Of a stretch of DNA of 27,288 bases, positions 7,409 through 16,279 are shown piece by piece. The translations under genes and the position numbers were made by a program. The notes under the pieces are model-generated. The model was given only the letters and a program-made list of their open reading frames with translations, did no database searches and was not told the origin of the DNA. Source of the stretch: Lachnospiraceae bacterium (GTDB taxonomy: Bacteria; Bacillota; Clostridia; Lachnospirales; Lachnospiraceae). Each line of letters begins with the position of its first letter. Position 1 is the first letter of the stretch. The stretch lies in assembly GCA_900752065.1 (NCBI GenBank), contig CAADTT010000066.1, positions 1 through 27,288 of the forward strand, given 5' to 3'.

Positions 7409-8653
7409 ATGGATGGATTTGAAAAATTTATCAGAGGATTAAAGGATGACAGGAATATTCCGGAGCAGGTAAGGAAGCAGTATGAAGATACTCTGGCAGA
7501 TCTGCCGGAAGGAAAGGCGGAAGAGAAACGCACAGCGGGATGGCGTAAATTTGCGGGGCTGGCAGCAGGACTGGCGGCGGTGCTGGGACTTGGTTTCTTC
7601 TGTGTGGGAAATCCGGCAGCGGCGGAAAAGCTTCCATTGATCGGGCATATTTTTGAGGGAATGCAGGAGAATTTCTGGTTTCAGGGGGATTACAGTGAAG
7701 TGGGAACACCTCTGGAGGAGGAAAGCGTTGCGGAGCAGTTGGAAACGGCAGCAGAAGTGGAAGAAATGGAAAGTGTCTCACAGTATACGAAAACTTCCGA
7801 TGGAATTACCATTACGCTCTCTGAGATTTACTGTAATGGACAGGCAATTTATATCACCATGCAGTTGAAATCAGAAGAAAAATTTCCGGAATTTGATCTT
7901 TTTCAGTTCCATGACAGTGAGACATACAGCTTTAATCCCTCTGTGCAGATGGACGATGCAATTTTAGAAGGAAAGTTTGTGGACGATCATACGTATGCCG
8001 GAATGATACGTCTTGATCTGAACCGTAAGAGGTATCATAATTCGGAAATGATTGAGATCCCGGAAGATTTCACACTGGATCTGTCTTTTGAATTTTTAAG
8101 GGCATATAAGAGCGGTGAGGGGATATCGGAAGAGGAATATGCTGCATTTGCAGAAGCGTGGAGTGAAAAGCATCCGGGATGGGATCCGGTGAATCAGGTA
8201 CCGAAATATGAAGGCCCCTGGGATTTTCACCTGAATATCCATCAGGATCTGGGTATGACGGAAGCTGTAGAGATAAAGGAACAAAATGAGCTTGGAATCG
8301 GCATAGAGAAAGTAGTAAAAGACCGGTTTGAAATCACGGTCTATGAATCTTATGCGGACGAGCGAAAGAGCAGCGATTATATGCCGGTATTTCTGGACGC
8401 AGAGGGTCATATGATGCAGGGAGGTGAAAGTGTCGAAACTGTAGCGATCGGAGATCATGACGTCTCGAAGATTGATGTTTTTCTGATGGACTGGGATCAG
8501 TGGATGGATGAGTTGAAGGCGATTTACTGGAATCAGCCGGAGGGTTACTGGGATTCTCCGGATGCCAGGACGGAGGATGGAAGAACCTTTAAGGAACTGC
8601 TTTTGGATACGTGCGCCTATCATAAAGAAGTCAGATTTGGCATGGAAAAATAA
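7409..8653 (+). CDS. DUF4179 membrane protein, probable anti-sigma factor
   Basis: The 414-residue protein has a short cytosolic N-terminus (1-46), one transmembrane segment (about 47-66, rich in Ala, Gly and Leu) and a large extracytoplasmic part. Just after the membrane comes the AAEKLPLIGHIFE stretch (71-83) typical of DUF4179 proteins. Members encoded after ECF sigma genes are regarded as anti-sigma factors that hold the sigma factor at the membrane until a signal is sensed outside. ATG 7409 follows GAGAGG (7395-7400). The N-terminal domain is short, with no zinc-binding HxxxCxxC motif, so sigma binding would be through the first ~45 residues. The ligand or stress is unknown. Confidence 0.8.
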   Translation: MDGFEKFIRGLKDDRNIPEQVRKQYEDTLADLPEGKAEEKRTAGWRKFAGLAAGLAAVLGLGFFCVGNPAAAEKLPLIGHIFEGMQENFWFQGDYSEVGTPLEEESVAEQLETAAEVEEMESVSQYTKTSDGITITLSEIYCNGQAIYITMQLKSEEKFPEFDLFQFHDSETYSFNPSVQMDDAILEGKFVDDHTYAGMIRLDLNRKRYHNSEMIEIPEDFTLDLSFEFLRAYKSGEGISEEEYAAFAEAWSEKHPGWDPVNQVPKYEGPWDFHLNIHQDLGMTEAVEIKEQNELGIGIEKVVKDRFEITVYESYADERKSSDYMPVFLDAEGHMMQGGESVETVAIGDHDVSKIDVFLMDWDQWMDELKAIYWNQPEGYWDSPDARTEDGRTFKELLLDTCAYHKEVRFGMEK

Positions 8654-8753
8654 GAAAGTTTTAAGTAGGAAAAGGCGCTTCCGTATTGTATACTGAAGTT
8701 ATCATTTAGCTCTTGACGAAACTGCAACATACGGAAAACAAAGGAGGAACCTT

Positions 8754-9137
8754 ATGGAAGCGATGAAACCTGTAAAAGTTTACTCCAGCGCTGAGCGCAT
8801 AGAAGCAGATATGCTGGTTATGGCATTAAAGGATAACCATATTTCTGCATACAGGCAGGGCGTTGGAAGCGGCGGCTATCTGGATATCTACAGCGGCAAC
8901 TCCGTGTTTGGGGAAGAAATTTTTGTGGATGAAGCCGACGTACAGGCGGCAAAGGAAATCATAGAAGGAATCGTGGGGAAGGAAGCGTCAGAAGAAAGCA
9001 GATATTCCGCAGACCAGAAGGCCGGGGGAGAGGAATCCTCCGTCAGAACATGGACACCGGTAAGAATCTTTGTACTGCTGGCAGCCATTTTTCTGATAGC
9101 CGCTATCATTTTTTCGATTACAACAAATTTCCTGTAG
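8754..9137 (+). CDS. DUF2007-type protein with C-terminal membrane anchor
   Basis: The 127-residue protein starts with a DUF2007 (putative signal-transducing) domain at about 5-75: KVYSSAERIEADMLVMALKDNHI followed by an IFVDEADVQAAKEII block. A hydrophilic linker (78-100) leads to one transmembrane helix (about 105-123). ATG 8754 has a strong AAAGGAGG site (8740-8747). A terminator follows at 9157, so it is probably expressed alone or as the tail of the sigma operon. The molecular function is unknown. Confidence 0.75.
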   Translation: MEAMKPVKVYSSAERIEADMLVMALKDNHISAYRQGVGSGGYLDIYSGNSVFGEEIFVDEADVQAAKEIIEGIVGKEASEESRYSADQKAGGEESSVRTWTPVRIFVLLAAIFLIAAIIFSITTNFL

Positions 9138-9156
9138 CCTTTGAAAAAATAGTCAT

Positions 9157-9200
9157 AAAAACCCGTTTTTCATCATAAGATGTTAAGCGGGTTTTTAACT
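9157..9200 (+). terminator. Terminator after DUF2007 gene
   Basis: AAAAACCCG (9157-9165) pairs with CGGGTTTTT (9188-9196) across a 22-nt loop, and the right arm provides the T run. Confidence 0.8.
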
Positions 9201-9225
9201 TTTTACATCATTAGGAGGGACATAC

Positions 9226-10140
9226 TTGGAAAAAAAACTTATTTTGGAAACGGAAAATCTATCGAAGCATTATCGGTCATGCAAAGCTGTGGACGGGGTA
9301 AATATCCATGTGAGGGAAGGGGAGATTTATGGTTTTATTGGTAAAAACGGAGCAGGAAAAACCACATGTATGAAAATATTTTCGGGGTTGAGCCATCCGA
9401 CATCAGGCAGCGTCAGCCTTCTGGGATACACGGGGGAAGGATTACGCAAGAATAATGTTTACAGCCGGATCGGTTCCCTGATTGAGACACCGGGGCTTTA
9501 CCTGAACCTGAGCGGGTTTGCAAACTTAAAGCTGTTGTCTCTGGGGATTGGAAATATTACAGATAAGGATATATGGGAAATTCTGGAACTGGTGGACTTA
9601 TCAAAGGATGCGAAAAGAAAGGTTAAGGGATATTCTCTGGGGATGAAGCAGCGTCTGGGGATTGCGCTTGCATTGCTTGGCAAGCCTGAAATTCTGATTC
9701 TCGATGAACCGATCAATGGTCTGGATCCGCAGGGAATCGCAGAGATGCGTACTCTGTTTGGAAAGCTGAATGAGCAGTACGGGATGACCATTATGATCTC
9801 CAGTCATATTCTGGAGGAATTATCCAAGGTGGCCACAACTTTCGGGATCATACATAAAGGAAAGCTGCTTACAGAGTTTACAAAGGAAGAGTTTGAAAAA
9901 TCGAATCAGGAGAAACTGGAGCTTCGCGTGGACGATGTCGGGAATGCCGTGAGAGTCCTTCAAAATCTTTTGCAGGTGAGCTGCGAGGCGGAGACAGAGA
10001 ATACCGTCTGCATTTCTGACTATAATGGGGAGACGGGGGAACTGGTGGAAGCGCTGGTACAGGAGGGCGTCCGTGTGAGCGGCGTCAGGGAAAAGAAAAT
10101 GAGTCTGGAAGAATATTATTTAAATCTGACAAGTGACTGA
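9226..10140 (+). CDS. ABC transporter ATP-binding protein (BcrA/multidrug type)
   Basis: The 304-residue ATPase has Walker A GKNGAGKTT (39-47), signature YSLGMKQR (136-143), Walker B LILDEP (157-162) and H-loop His194. The C-terminal ~90 residues form the accessory domain common in bacitracin/lantibiotic-type exporter ATPases. The start is TTG 9226 with TAGGAGGGA just upstream. The stop is 38 nt before the permease start, and both probably form one exporter. Substrates of this family include peptide antibiotics, but the cargo here cannot be told from sequence. No two-component system adjoins it. Confidence 0.88.
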   Translation: MEKKLILETENLSKHYRSCKAVDGVNIHVREGEIYGFIGKNGAGKTTCMKIFSGLSHPTSGSVSLLGYTGEGLRKNNVYSRIGSLIETPGLYLNLSGFANLKLLSLGIGNITDKDIWEILELVDLSKDAKRKVKGYSLGMKQRLGIALALLGKPEILILDEPINGLDPQGIAEMRTLFGKLNEQYGMTIMISSHILEELSKVATTFGIIHKGKLLTEFTKEEFEKSNQEKLELRVDDVGNAVRVLQNLLQVSCEAETENTVCISDYNGETGELVEALVQEGVRVSGVREKKMSLEEYYLNLTSD

Positions 10141-10177
10141 CAAGTGGCAGGCAAAAGTCCGTATGGAGGGGATTCGA

Positions 10178-10939
10178 ATGGGATTATTAAAAATGGATAT
10201 GTACCGGATGAGAAAAAGCCGGTTTTCTTATGTGATATTTGCAGTGTTAATGCTCTTTTTTGTATTGGAATGTCTGGTACTTTTTGGCGTGCAGGATTAC
10301 ACAGCGCCCGCGGGTTCTTTAAGTGTCATGGAATGCTCGCAATTTATGATAAAAGCAGATATTATTATCATGTTTATCATGTTTTTTGCTGTCCGCTTTG
10401 TGAGTACAGAGTTTTCCAGCGGGTTTATTAAAAATGTTTACGGCAGGGAAGCACGGAAGGTTAAACTGTTTCTGTCTAAGGTTGGGATCGTTGCCATATA
10501 CACGGCTGTCATTTTTGCTGCTGTTCTTATGATCAGTGTGCTGGGGCAGTTCTTTTTCAACCATGAAGTTGTCTTTGGGGATGCCGGGGCAGGGTATGTC
10601 CGGTTCCTGCTCGTGCAGTATCTGATGCATGTGGCCTTTGGAACGGCCGTTCTGTGTATCGCGACGGTTTTGCAGAACAGTGCGGCGTCTATGATCATCG
10701 GGATTCTTTATATTACATTGGGAAGATGGATCTATATGATCCTTGATCAGAAAGTGCAGGATATTCTGGGACTTTCAGACTTTAACCTGTCGGATTATGT
10801 GGTCTTTGGGAATCTGGCGCTCATCGATCTGGACAGCAGAGCAGGGGCGTGTATCCGGGCAAGCGTGGTTTCGGCAGTGTTTTTTGTGATTGCGGTATTC
10901 ATCGGACAGTTGGTATTGAGGAAAAGGGATGTGCGGTAA
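10178..10939 (+). CDS. ABC-2 type transporter permease
   Basis: The 253-residue membrane protein has about six hydrophobic segments, the first around 15-35 and the last around 228-246, as in ABC-2 permeases of bacitracin/lantibiotic exporters. I chose ATG 10178 because GGAGGGG (10165-10171) precedes it by 6 nt; an in-frame GTG at 10133 overlapping the ATPase gene is less likely. It pairs with the upstream ATPase as the membrane half of an exporter. The gap 10940-11145 holds nothing I recognise. Confidence 0.82.
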   Translation: MGLLKMDMYRMRKSRFSYVIFAVLMLFFVLECLVLFGVQDYTAPAGSLSVMECSQFMIKADIIIMFIMFFAVRFVSTEFSSGFIKNVYGREARKVKLFLSKVGIVAIYTAVIFAAVLMISVLGQFFFNHEVVFGDAGAGYVRFLLVQYLMHVAFGTAVLCIATVLQNSAASMIIGILYITLGRWIYMILDQKVQDILGLSDFNLSDYVVFGNLALIDLDSRAGACIRASVVSAVFFVIAVFIGQLVLRKRDVR

Positions 10940-11145
10940 TTACAGTGGATTTTAACCGCGGAATGACTTATAAAGAGACAGAAGAGACAGCATGATTTTC
11001 ATCAGAGAGGAATGACATGCCAAAGATATAAATAGCAGAGAAGCCTGAGAGCATCCGAAAAGTAACAGGGAAGAAAAGCATAGCGCATCCGCGGAAAAGA
11101 TGGTAAGATATATCTGCAAATATTTTACAAAGCGAGGACAGTGCG

Positions 11146-11559
11146 ATGACATTTGAAACAGGAAAAACGATCCGTGTATCTGCGGCTATTATCTGTCAGG
11201 ACGGCAGGATTTTTGCCACTCAGCGGGGGTACGGAGAATTTAAGGACGGCTGGGAATTTCCCGGAGGTAAGGTGGAACCGGGAGAAACGCCGCCGCAGGC
11301 GCTGGTGCGTGAGATCCGGGAGGAACTGGACACGGAGATCGAGGTGGGTGAGCTTTTTGAAACTGTGGAATATGACTATCCGAACTTCCACTTGACGATG
11401 GATTGTTTTTTGTGTACCGTAAAGTCAGGAGGTCTGGTGCTGAAGGAGCATGAGGCGGCACGCTGGCTGACAAGAGAGGAGATCGGAAGTGTGGAATGGC
11501 TGCCTGCGGATCTGGGACTGATCAAAAAGCTTAGAGCCTGCGGGAAGGTCTGGCAGTGA
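11146..11559 (+). CDS. NUDIX hydrolase (MutT-like)
   Basis: The 137-residue protein carries a Nudix box from Gly41: GKVEPGE, then REIREELD, matching GX5EX7REUXEE with Asp62 where the final Gly normally sits, a change seen in CTP-pyrophosphohydrolase/MutT-like members. The FPGGK block precedes it and the C-terminus has the ARWLTREEI and WLPAD segments typical of 8-oxo-dGTP/CTP pyrophosphohydrolases. It likely cleaves damaged or non-canonical nucleoside triphosphates. ATG 11146 follows GAGGA (11134-11138). It lies 81 bp before a HAD phosphatase, possibly in the same operon. Confidence 0.88.
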   Translation: MTFETGKTIRVSAAIICQDGRIFATQRGYGEFKDGWEFPGGKVEPGETPPQALVREIREELDTEIEVGELFETVEYDYPNFHLTMDCFLCTVKSGGLVLKEHEAARWLTREEIGSVEWLPADLGLIKKLRACGKVWQ

Positions 11560-11640
11560 ACAGAGCGCCGAATATGTGAGGCATACCGCATGGACAGGAA
11601 GAAAAGAAGAAGCTGCAAAGGATGTAAGAGGTGAAAAAGG

Positions 11641-12423
11641 ATGAAGAAAGCTGCATTTTTTGATATTGACGGTACGATATGGAACTTGAAAAATGAGATT
11701 CCGGAAAGCACGGTGGAAGCGATCCGGGGCTTGCGGAAGAACGGGCATCTGGCGTTCCTGTGCAGCGGGCGCTGCCGTGCTCACATACAGAATCCGAAGT
11801 TGTATGCGATCGGATTTGACGGAGTCGTTTCCGGCTGCGGTACGATGGTCGAGTACGGCGGAGAAACCGTTTTTTATAAGAAGCTGGACAATGAGCTTGT
11901 GGCGCATACCATCAACACGGTACGCAGCTACGGATTCCGTCCCATTCTGGAAGGAAGAGAGTATGTTTACCTGGACAGAGCAGAATTTGACAATGATTAT
12001 TTTGGAAATAAGCTCAGGGCAGAGATGGGGGATCACCTGCTGTCGATCTCCGAAGAATGGGGAAGATGGGAGATCTCAAAGCTTTCCTGTGCAACAGACG
12101 ACGCAGACAGGGAAGGGTGTTTCGCTGCGCTGAAGGAATCTTATGCTTACATGATACACAATCCCTATGTGGTGGAAATGGTGCCGAAGGGGTTTGATAA
12201 GGGCACGGGGATCGCCAGAGTGTGTGAACTTCTGGGGATCGATATTTCTGATACCTTTGCCTTTGGAGACAGCGCGAACGATCTGGCGATGCTCCGTGCT
12301 GCGGGGACAGGCATTGCTATGGGGAATGGTTCGGAGGAAGCGAAGGCAGCCGCTGATTATGTGACGACACCGATGGAAGAAGACGGAATCTGGAATGCAT
12401 GCAGGCATTTTGGGCTGATCTGA
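11641..12423 (+). CDS. Cof-type HAD-IIB family phosphatase
   Basis: The 260-residue hydrolase has motif I FFDIDGT (6-12; nucleophile Asp8, acid/base Asp10), motif II CSGR (41-44), the motif III lysine in FDKGTGI (Lys187) and motif IV FGDSANDLAML (208-218). The C2B-type cap lies between motifs II and III. Members dephosphorylate sugar phosphates, nucleotides or cofactor precursors such as pyridoxal phosphate; the substrate cannot be fixed here. ATG 11641 follows AAGAGGTG. It is followed after 41 bp by the next gene, so cotranscription is likely. Confidence 0.9.
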   Translation: MKKAAFFDIDGTIWNLKNEIPESTVEAIRGLRKNGHLAFLCSGRCRAHIQNPKLYAIGFDGVVSGCGTMVEYGGETVFYKKLDNELVAHTINTVRSYGFRPILEGREYVYLDRAEFDNDYFGNKLRAEMGDHLLSISEEWGRWEISKLSCATDDADREGCFAALKESYAYMIHNPYVVEMVPKGFDKGTGIARVCELLGIDISDTFAFGDSANDLAMLRAAGTGIAMGNGSEEAKAAADYVTTPMEEDGIWNACRHFGLI

Positions 12424-12464
12424 CGGAGAGATTGCAGAGATGCAGACATACAGGAGGAAAACGA

Positions 12465-12872
12465 ATGATAGCAATCGTTTGTCTGGATGACAGAAAGGGT
12501 ATGCTGTTTAACAGAAGGAGACAGTCGAAGGACCGGGCAGTGGTGGAGAAGCTTCTGGAGATGACGAAAGGGAGCCGCTTGTGGATCCATCCCTTTTCAG
12601 AAAAGCTGTTTGTGGAAAACAGAGCGGAACATATTGTTTCTGATGAATGTTTCCTGGAAAAAGCAGGCCGGGGCGAGTATTGTTTTGTGGAAAACTGCGG
12701 GCTTGCAGAGGCGGGGGAGCGTCTGGAGAAAATTATTGTATTCTGGTGGAACCGGAGCTATCCGTCGGATCTCCGGCTGGATCTCTGCCTGGAGGAATGG
12801 AAAAGGACAGAGACAGAGGAATTTGCAGGTCACTCCCATGAGAAAATAACAAGAGAGGTGTACGAAAGATGA
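12465..12872 (+). CDS. Small conserved protein of unknown function
   Basis: The 135-residue cytosolic protein starts MIAIVCLDDRKGMLFN and has an EMTKGSRLWIHPFSEKLF segment (33-50). The order of these pieces (a beta strand ending in D-x-x-x-G, then a T-x-G strand and helix) loosely recalls the start of dihydrofolate-reductase/RibD folds, but the catalytic residues are not evident and I make no functional claim. Similar small proteins in Clostridia are sometimes labelled ribonuclease Z, a name this sequence does not support: there is no HxHxDH metal motif. ATG 12465 follows AGGAGGAAA. Its TGA overlaps the ATG of the nuclease gene (ATGA at 12869), implying translational coupling. Confidence 0.65.
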   Translation: MIAIVCLDDRKGMLFNRRRQSKDRAVVEKLLEMTKGSRLWIHPFSEKLFVENRAEHIVSDECFLEKAGRGEYCFVENCGLAEAGERLEKIIVFWWNRSYPSDLRLDLCLEEWKRTETEEFAGHSHEKITREVYER

Positions 12873-13891
12873 AAAAGCGGAGCATAAGCTGGCTGGCAGT
12901 CCTGCTGGCGCTTTTGCTGCTGGTACCCGGCTGTGGAGACGGAAAGTCGGCAGAGACGGTGGATCAGGAGACGAAAACGGTGTCAGAGGAAGCGCAGGGA
13001 CAGACAGAAGAAGTATTTGACATATCCCTGCAAAAACGGAGCACTGCCGAAGAGAGCTTCTCACGAAAAGATATCCCGGAGTTTTCCGGGGATCCTTATG
13101 TGGTTTTAAACGATAATGAGCCGGAATTTTCCCAGGAGGACTTTGCGGAGGAATCCTATGAGACTTACAGTGAACTGGATGAGCTGGGAAGGTGCGGCAT
13201 GGCGATAGCAAATATCGGGCAGGATCTGATGCCTGTGGAGAAACGGGGAAGCATCAGCCAGGTAAAGCCCAGCGGCTGGCATTCCGTGCAGTATGAATGG
13301 GTGGATGGAAAGAGCCTGTACAATCGCTGTCATCTGATCGGCTACCAGCTCACGGCGGAGAATGCAAACGAGCGGAATCTGATCACAGGGACGCGGTTTC
13401 TGAATACAGAGGGAATGCTGCCTTTTGAAAACATGGTGGCGGACTATATTCATGAGACGGATAACCATGTACTTTACCGGGTGACGCCCATCTTTGAAGG
13501 GGATAACCTGGTGGCAAGCGGTGTGCAGATGGAAGCCTGGTCGGTAGAGGATGAAGGAGAGGGCATCTGTTTTAACATTTATGCCTATAACAATCAGCCC
13601 GGCGTTGTCATCGACTACAAAACGGGAGAGAGTTATGCAGAGGAAGCAGGACCGGCAGCCCAGACGGAGGAAGCAGAGGATGCGGCAGATGCAGGCGCCG
13701 CCGTTTCCGGTGAGGCAAAAAGCCGCAGCACCGTGTCGGAATATATTCTGAATACAAATACGAAGAAATTTCACCGCCCGTCCTGCTCCAGCGCGGATGA
13801 CATCAAAGATGAGAACCGCCAGACCTACAGCGGGGACAGAGAAGAACTGATTTCCCAGGGGTATGAGCCGTGTAAAAAATGTGAGCCGTGA
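12869..13891 (+). CDS. Lipoprotein DNA/RNA non-specific endonuclease
   Basis: The 340-residue protein has a lipoprotein signal (KKR, hydrophobic 8-19, lipobox VPGC with Cys22), an acidic linker, and a beta-beta-alpha metal nuclease domain (about 70-250) of the EndA/NUC family. The catalytic block is YNRCHLIGYQL (151-161, general base His155), followed by NLITGTRFLN (170-179) with the metal-binding Asn. A low-complexity acidic linker (255-290) leads to a C-terminal mini-domain with H302, C306, C335 and C338, a probable zinc knuckle seen on other secreted nucleases. It should be anchored outside the membrane and degrade nucleic acid, for nutrition or uptake. The gene is coupled to the upstream one by an ATGA overlap. 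Confidence 0.88.
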   Translation: MKKRSISWLAVLLALLLLVPGCGDGKSAETVDQETKTVSEEAQGQTEEVFDISLQKRSTAEESFSRKDIPEFSGDPYVVLNDNEPEFSQEDFAEESYETYSELDELGRCGMAIANIGQDLMPVEKRGSISQVKPSGWHSVQYEWVDGKSLYNRCHLIGYQLTAENANERNLITGTRFLNTEGMLPFENMVADYIHETDNHVLYRVTPIFEGDNLVASGVQMEAWSVEDEGEGICFNIYAYNNQPGVVIDYKTGESYAEEAGPAAQTEEAEDAADAGAAVSGEAKSRSTVSEYILNTNTKKFHRPSCSSADDIKDENRQTYSGDREELISQGYEPCKKCEP

Positions 13892-13930
13892 GGATATAAC
13901 TCCATGCTTTTGAACAATAAAATGGATAAA

Positions 13931-13971
13931 GGAAGGCTGATATGCGGAAAGGCTGTCAGTCTTCCTTTTTT
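13931..13971 (+). terminator. Terminator after nuclease gene
   Basis: GGAAGGCTGA (13931-13940) pairs with TCAGTCTTCC (13956-13965) with one G-T wobble, followed by six T. It closes the 11146-13891 group. Confidence 0.9.
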
Positions 13972-14045
13972 GACAAATTGTACAATATGGATAAAACCTT
14001 ACCCGAAATACCTGTTAAAGTAGTGATAAGATATGCAGCGCAAAC

Positions 14046-14130
14046 TTGAAGAAATATAAAATATATGATAAATTCGACAAAAAGAACGGAGGGAGGTGCC
14101 TGATTTTCGGAAAAGAGTACAGAACTCTTT
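14046..14130 (+). promoter_or_regulatory. Possible promoter and structured leader of M60-like gene
   Basis: TTGAAG (14046-14051), 17 bp, TAAATT (14069-14074) is a plausible sigma-A promoter. Downstream, a strong ribosome-site-like GGAGGGAGG (14088-14096) has no good start codon at proper spacing, and AAAGAGT (14112-14118)/ACTCTTT (14124-14130) forms a 7-bp hairpin with a 5-nt loop. The leader to ATG 14194 is then about 110 nt. Confidence 0.35.
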
Positions 14131-14193
14131 GGATAACTGTAACCAGCATGTCTGCAAGGACAGAGGTTAAAAAAGAAAGAGTGAGGTAAGGCA

Positions 14194-16269
14194 ATGAGAA
14201 AGAAAAGCTTAGGTTCATTGGTGCCGCTGATGGCTGCTGCGATGGTTCTCTCCGTATTTTCAGGAGAAATGAAAAGTGTACAGGCAGCAGAAGTAGTGTT
14301 AGAGGATGCAGTGGAAAATGCAGCAGGCGGCGAAGAATTACTCACGAATGATAGAGCGGCAGAGACGTCAAAACAGGTAACGACGATAACCGCAGAGCAG
14401 GTGGGAGACCGGGTAACCCATGCACGGAAGACCCTGAAAATGTCAAGCTACGGAAGCAACCTGCTTCCGACAGGGGTAGCGGCTCTGGCAGGCGAGCAGA
14501 TCAAAGTAACGGTTGAGGCGGACGAGGGGAAACCCCTGCCCACAATTGTATTTACCCAGCAGGTAGGAAGCTGGAAAGGCTGGAGAAAGGTACAGAAACT
14601 GGCATTAGGTGAAAATACCTTTACCGTTCCGAGAATTTATGATGAAAAATGGTCGCATAAGGTGATTCCGGGAGGAGCGATTTATATAGAAAATCCCTAT
14701 ACGCCAGAGCAGCAGGGGCGGGCGCCGAAGATTACGATTGAAGGCGGGAAAGCTTATCCGATCTTCTTTGATGGTGATGATTCGGAGGCGTTCAAGGCGG
14801 AACTTCAGGAATATAAAGCGAAGCTGGAGGCAGAGCCGGAGCAATATGTGGATATTGTGGAGCTGGTCAGTGATTATGCAATTCTGAATTCCAATATGGC
14901 GTCGGCAAATGTCTTTTTAACGTCTGACCGTACGCCGCAGAAAACGCTGGATTTCATAAAAGACCGTCTGAGCAAATATTTTGCGCTGGCAGGCATTTCG
15001 GAAACAGGAAACGATATCAAGCATATACGAAACCATACCAGAGCAAATATGAGACTGATGCAGCCGTGGGCTTTCGCCTATGCAGCAAACGACCATACGG
15101 GATTCCAGCAGGGAAGTGTCAACAATCTATTCGGCGGAGCGTACATCGGATGGGCAGCGTCACATGAGCTGGGGCATCACTTTGATATTCAGGGCGGTTT
15201 TATCGGTGAAGTGACGAACAACATGTGGGCGAATTATAATGCGGTGGATCTGCAGAATGAACAGGACAGGATTGAAGGAAATTACACCACAATTTTTACC
15301 AAAGCGGCTTCTGATGATTATCAGAATCTGGTAAATGCAAAGGAGATCAATGCGCTGGCTGTATGGTGGCAGTTGTATCTGATGGATCAGGATTACTGGG
15401 CAAACTATCAGACCGCATACCGAAACGACGTGGTGGCGAACATGAATCTGACCAAAAATGAGCGTATGGCAGCAGTATCCTCTTATGCAGTCGGCATGGA
15501 TGTGACAGAGCATTTTGAGCGCCATAAATTCCTGGATAAAGCCAGCGCAGATAAGGTGCGGGCAGCCCTGAAAGAACTGAACGTTCCGGAAGCCCCGGAA
15601 AATATCAAACCGTGGTATATGTGGACAAAGGCGACGAAGGACAGGAACAGTTCTTTCGGAACAAATGGATATACACCCCGGATTCTGTCGGTAGAAGAAA
15701 CAAACGGAAACCTTGTCTTAGAGCTGGATATCGAAAAGGGTGCACAGAATGCGCTTCTGGGATATGAGGTCCTTCGTGACGGACAGGTGATTGGATTTAC
15801 CAGAAATCATACATTTACGACTGCTGCTGTAGCGAACGATGGAAAAGCACACACCTATAAAGTAAGAGCATTTGATCTTCGCCTGAATGTTACAGGATAC
15901 AGCAAAGAGGTTTCCAGTATCGTGGGAGAGACCGTGAATCAGCAGGATCTGGCAGCGGCGACGGAGAAGATTAATCAGATCAGGCAGGCTTTGGCAACGG
16001 CGTTAGGCGAGGTTGATTTTAAGGCAATCAGTGATATTTATCTGATCCAGCCGGAGATAGCGGGATATCAGGGAAATGAAACTGATATGAAAGTAGTGAA
16101 CAAGGCAAAGGAGCTGCTGAAGAAGGTGCCGGGAAAATATTCCGTAGTTTTGAATAGCGGAAATTATGAAACGGTGGAAGAATTACTGAATCATAACCTG
16201 TATATTTCTTATCAGCAGGCAGATGGAAAGCCGTTTTATACTTATCAGAATGGGACGATTGTAAAATAG
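14194..16269 (+). CDS. Secreted M60-like (enhancin-type) zinc metallopeptidase
   Basis: The 691-residue protein begins with a Sec signal peptide (MRKK, hydrophobic 8-22, probable cleavage after VQA near residue 31). The catalytic zinc site is HELGHH (324-329) with a downstream Glu339, fitting the HExxH...E pattern of peptidase M60-like proteins, several of which cut mucin-type glycoproteins. The 80-330 region is the beta-rich part preceding the active site, the helical remainder runs to about 480, and 495-595 resembles a fibronectin-III-like sandwich. The final 100 residues are unassigned. There is no LPxTG anchor or transmembrane tail, so it is probably released or held by carbohydrate binding. 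The role is inferred as host-glycoprotein degradation. ATG 14194 follows GAGG (14183-14186). Confidence 0.8.
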   Translation: MRKKSLGSLVPLMAAAMVLSVFSGEMKSVQAAEVVLEDAVENAAGGEELLTNDRAAETSKQVTTITAEQVGDRVTHARKTLKMSSYGSNLLPTGVAALAGEQIKVTVEADEGKPLPTIVFTQQVGSWKGWRKVQKLALGENTFTVPRIYDEKWSHKVIPGGAIYIENPYTPEQQGRAPKITIEGGKAYPIFFDGDDSEAFKAELQEYKAKLEAEPEQYVDIVELVSDYAILNSNMASANVFLTSDRTPQKTLDFIKDRLSKYFALAGISETGNDIKHIRNHTRANMRLMQPWAFAYAANDHTGFQQGSVNNLFGGAYIGWAASHELGHHFDIQGGFIGEVTNNMWANYNAVDLQNEQDRIEGNYTTIFTKAASDDYQNLVNAKEINALAVWWQLYLMDQDYWANYQTAYRNDVVANMNLTKNERMAAVSSYAVGMDVTEHFERHKFLDKASADKVRAALKELNVPEAPENIKPWYMWTKATKDRNSSFGTNGYTPRILSVEETNGNLVLELDIEKGAQNALLGYEVLRDGQVIGFTRNHTFTTAAVANDGKAHTYKVRAFDLRLNVTGYSKEVSSIVGETVNQQDLAAATEKINQIRQALATALGEVDFKAISDIYLIQPEIAGYQGNETDMKVVNKAKELLKKVPGKYSVVLNSGNYETVEELLNHNLYISYQQADGKPFYTYQNGTIVK

Positions 16270-16279
16270 TAATCAAGCA

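Noticed and set aside
8713..8718. TTGACG upstream of the DUF2007 gene
   Set aside because: No -10 box at proper spacing before the ribosome site.
13970..13975. TTGACA directly after the nuclease terminator
   Set aside because: No acceptable -10 at 16-18 bp; the first four bases belong partly to the T run.
14096..14170. 25-codon GTG frame in the M60-like leader
   Set aside because: The ribosome site overlaps the start codon spacing too closely; kept only as a possibility in the leader finding.
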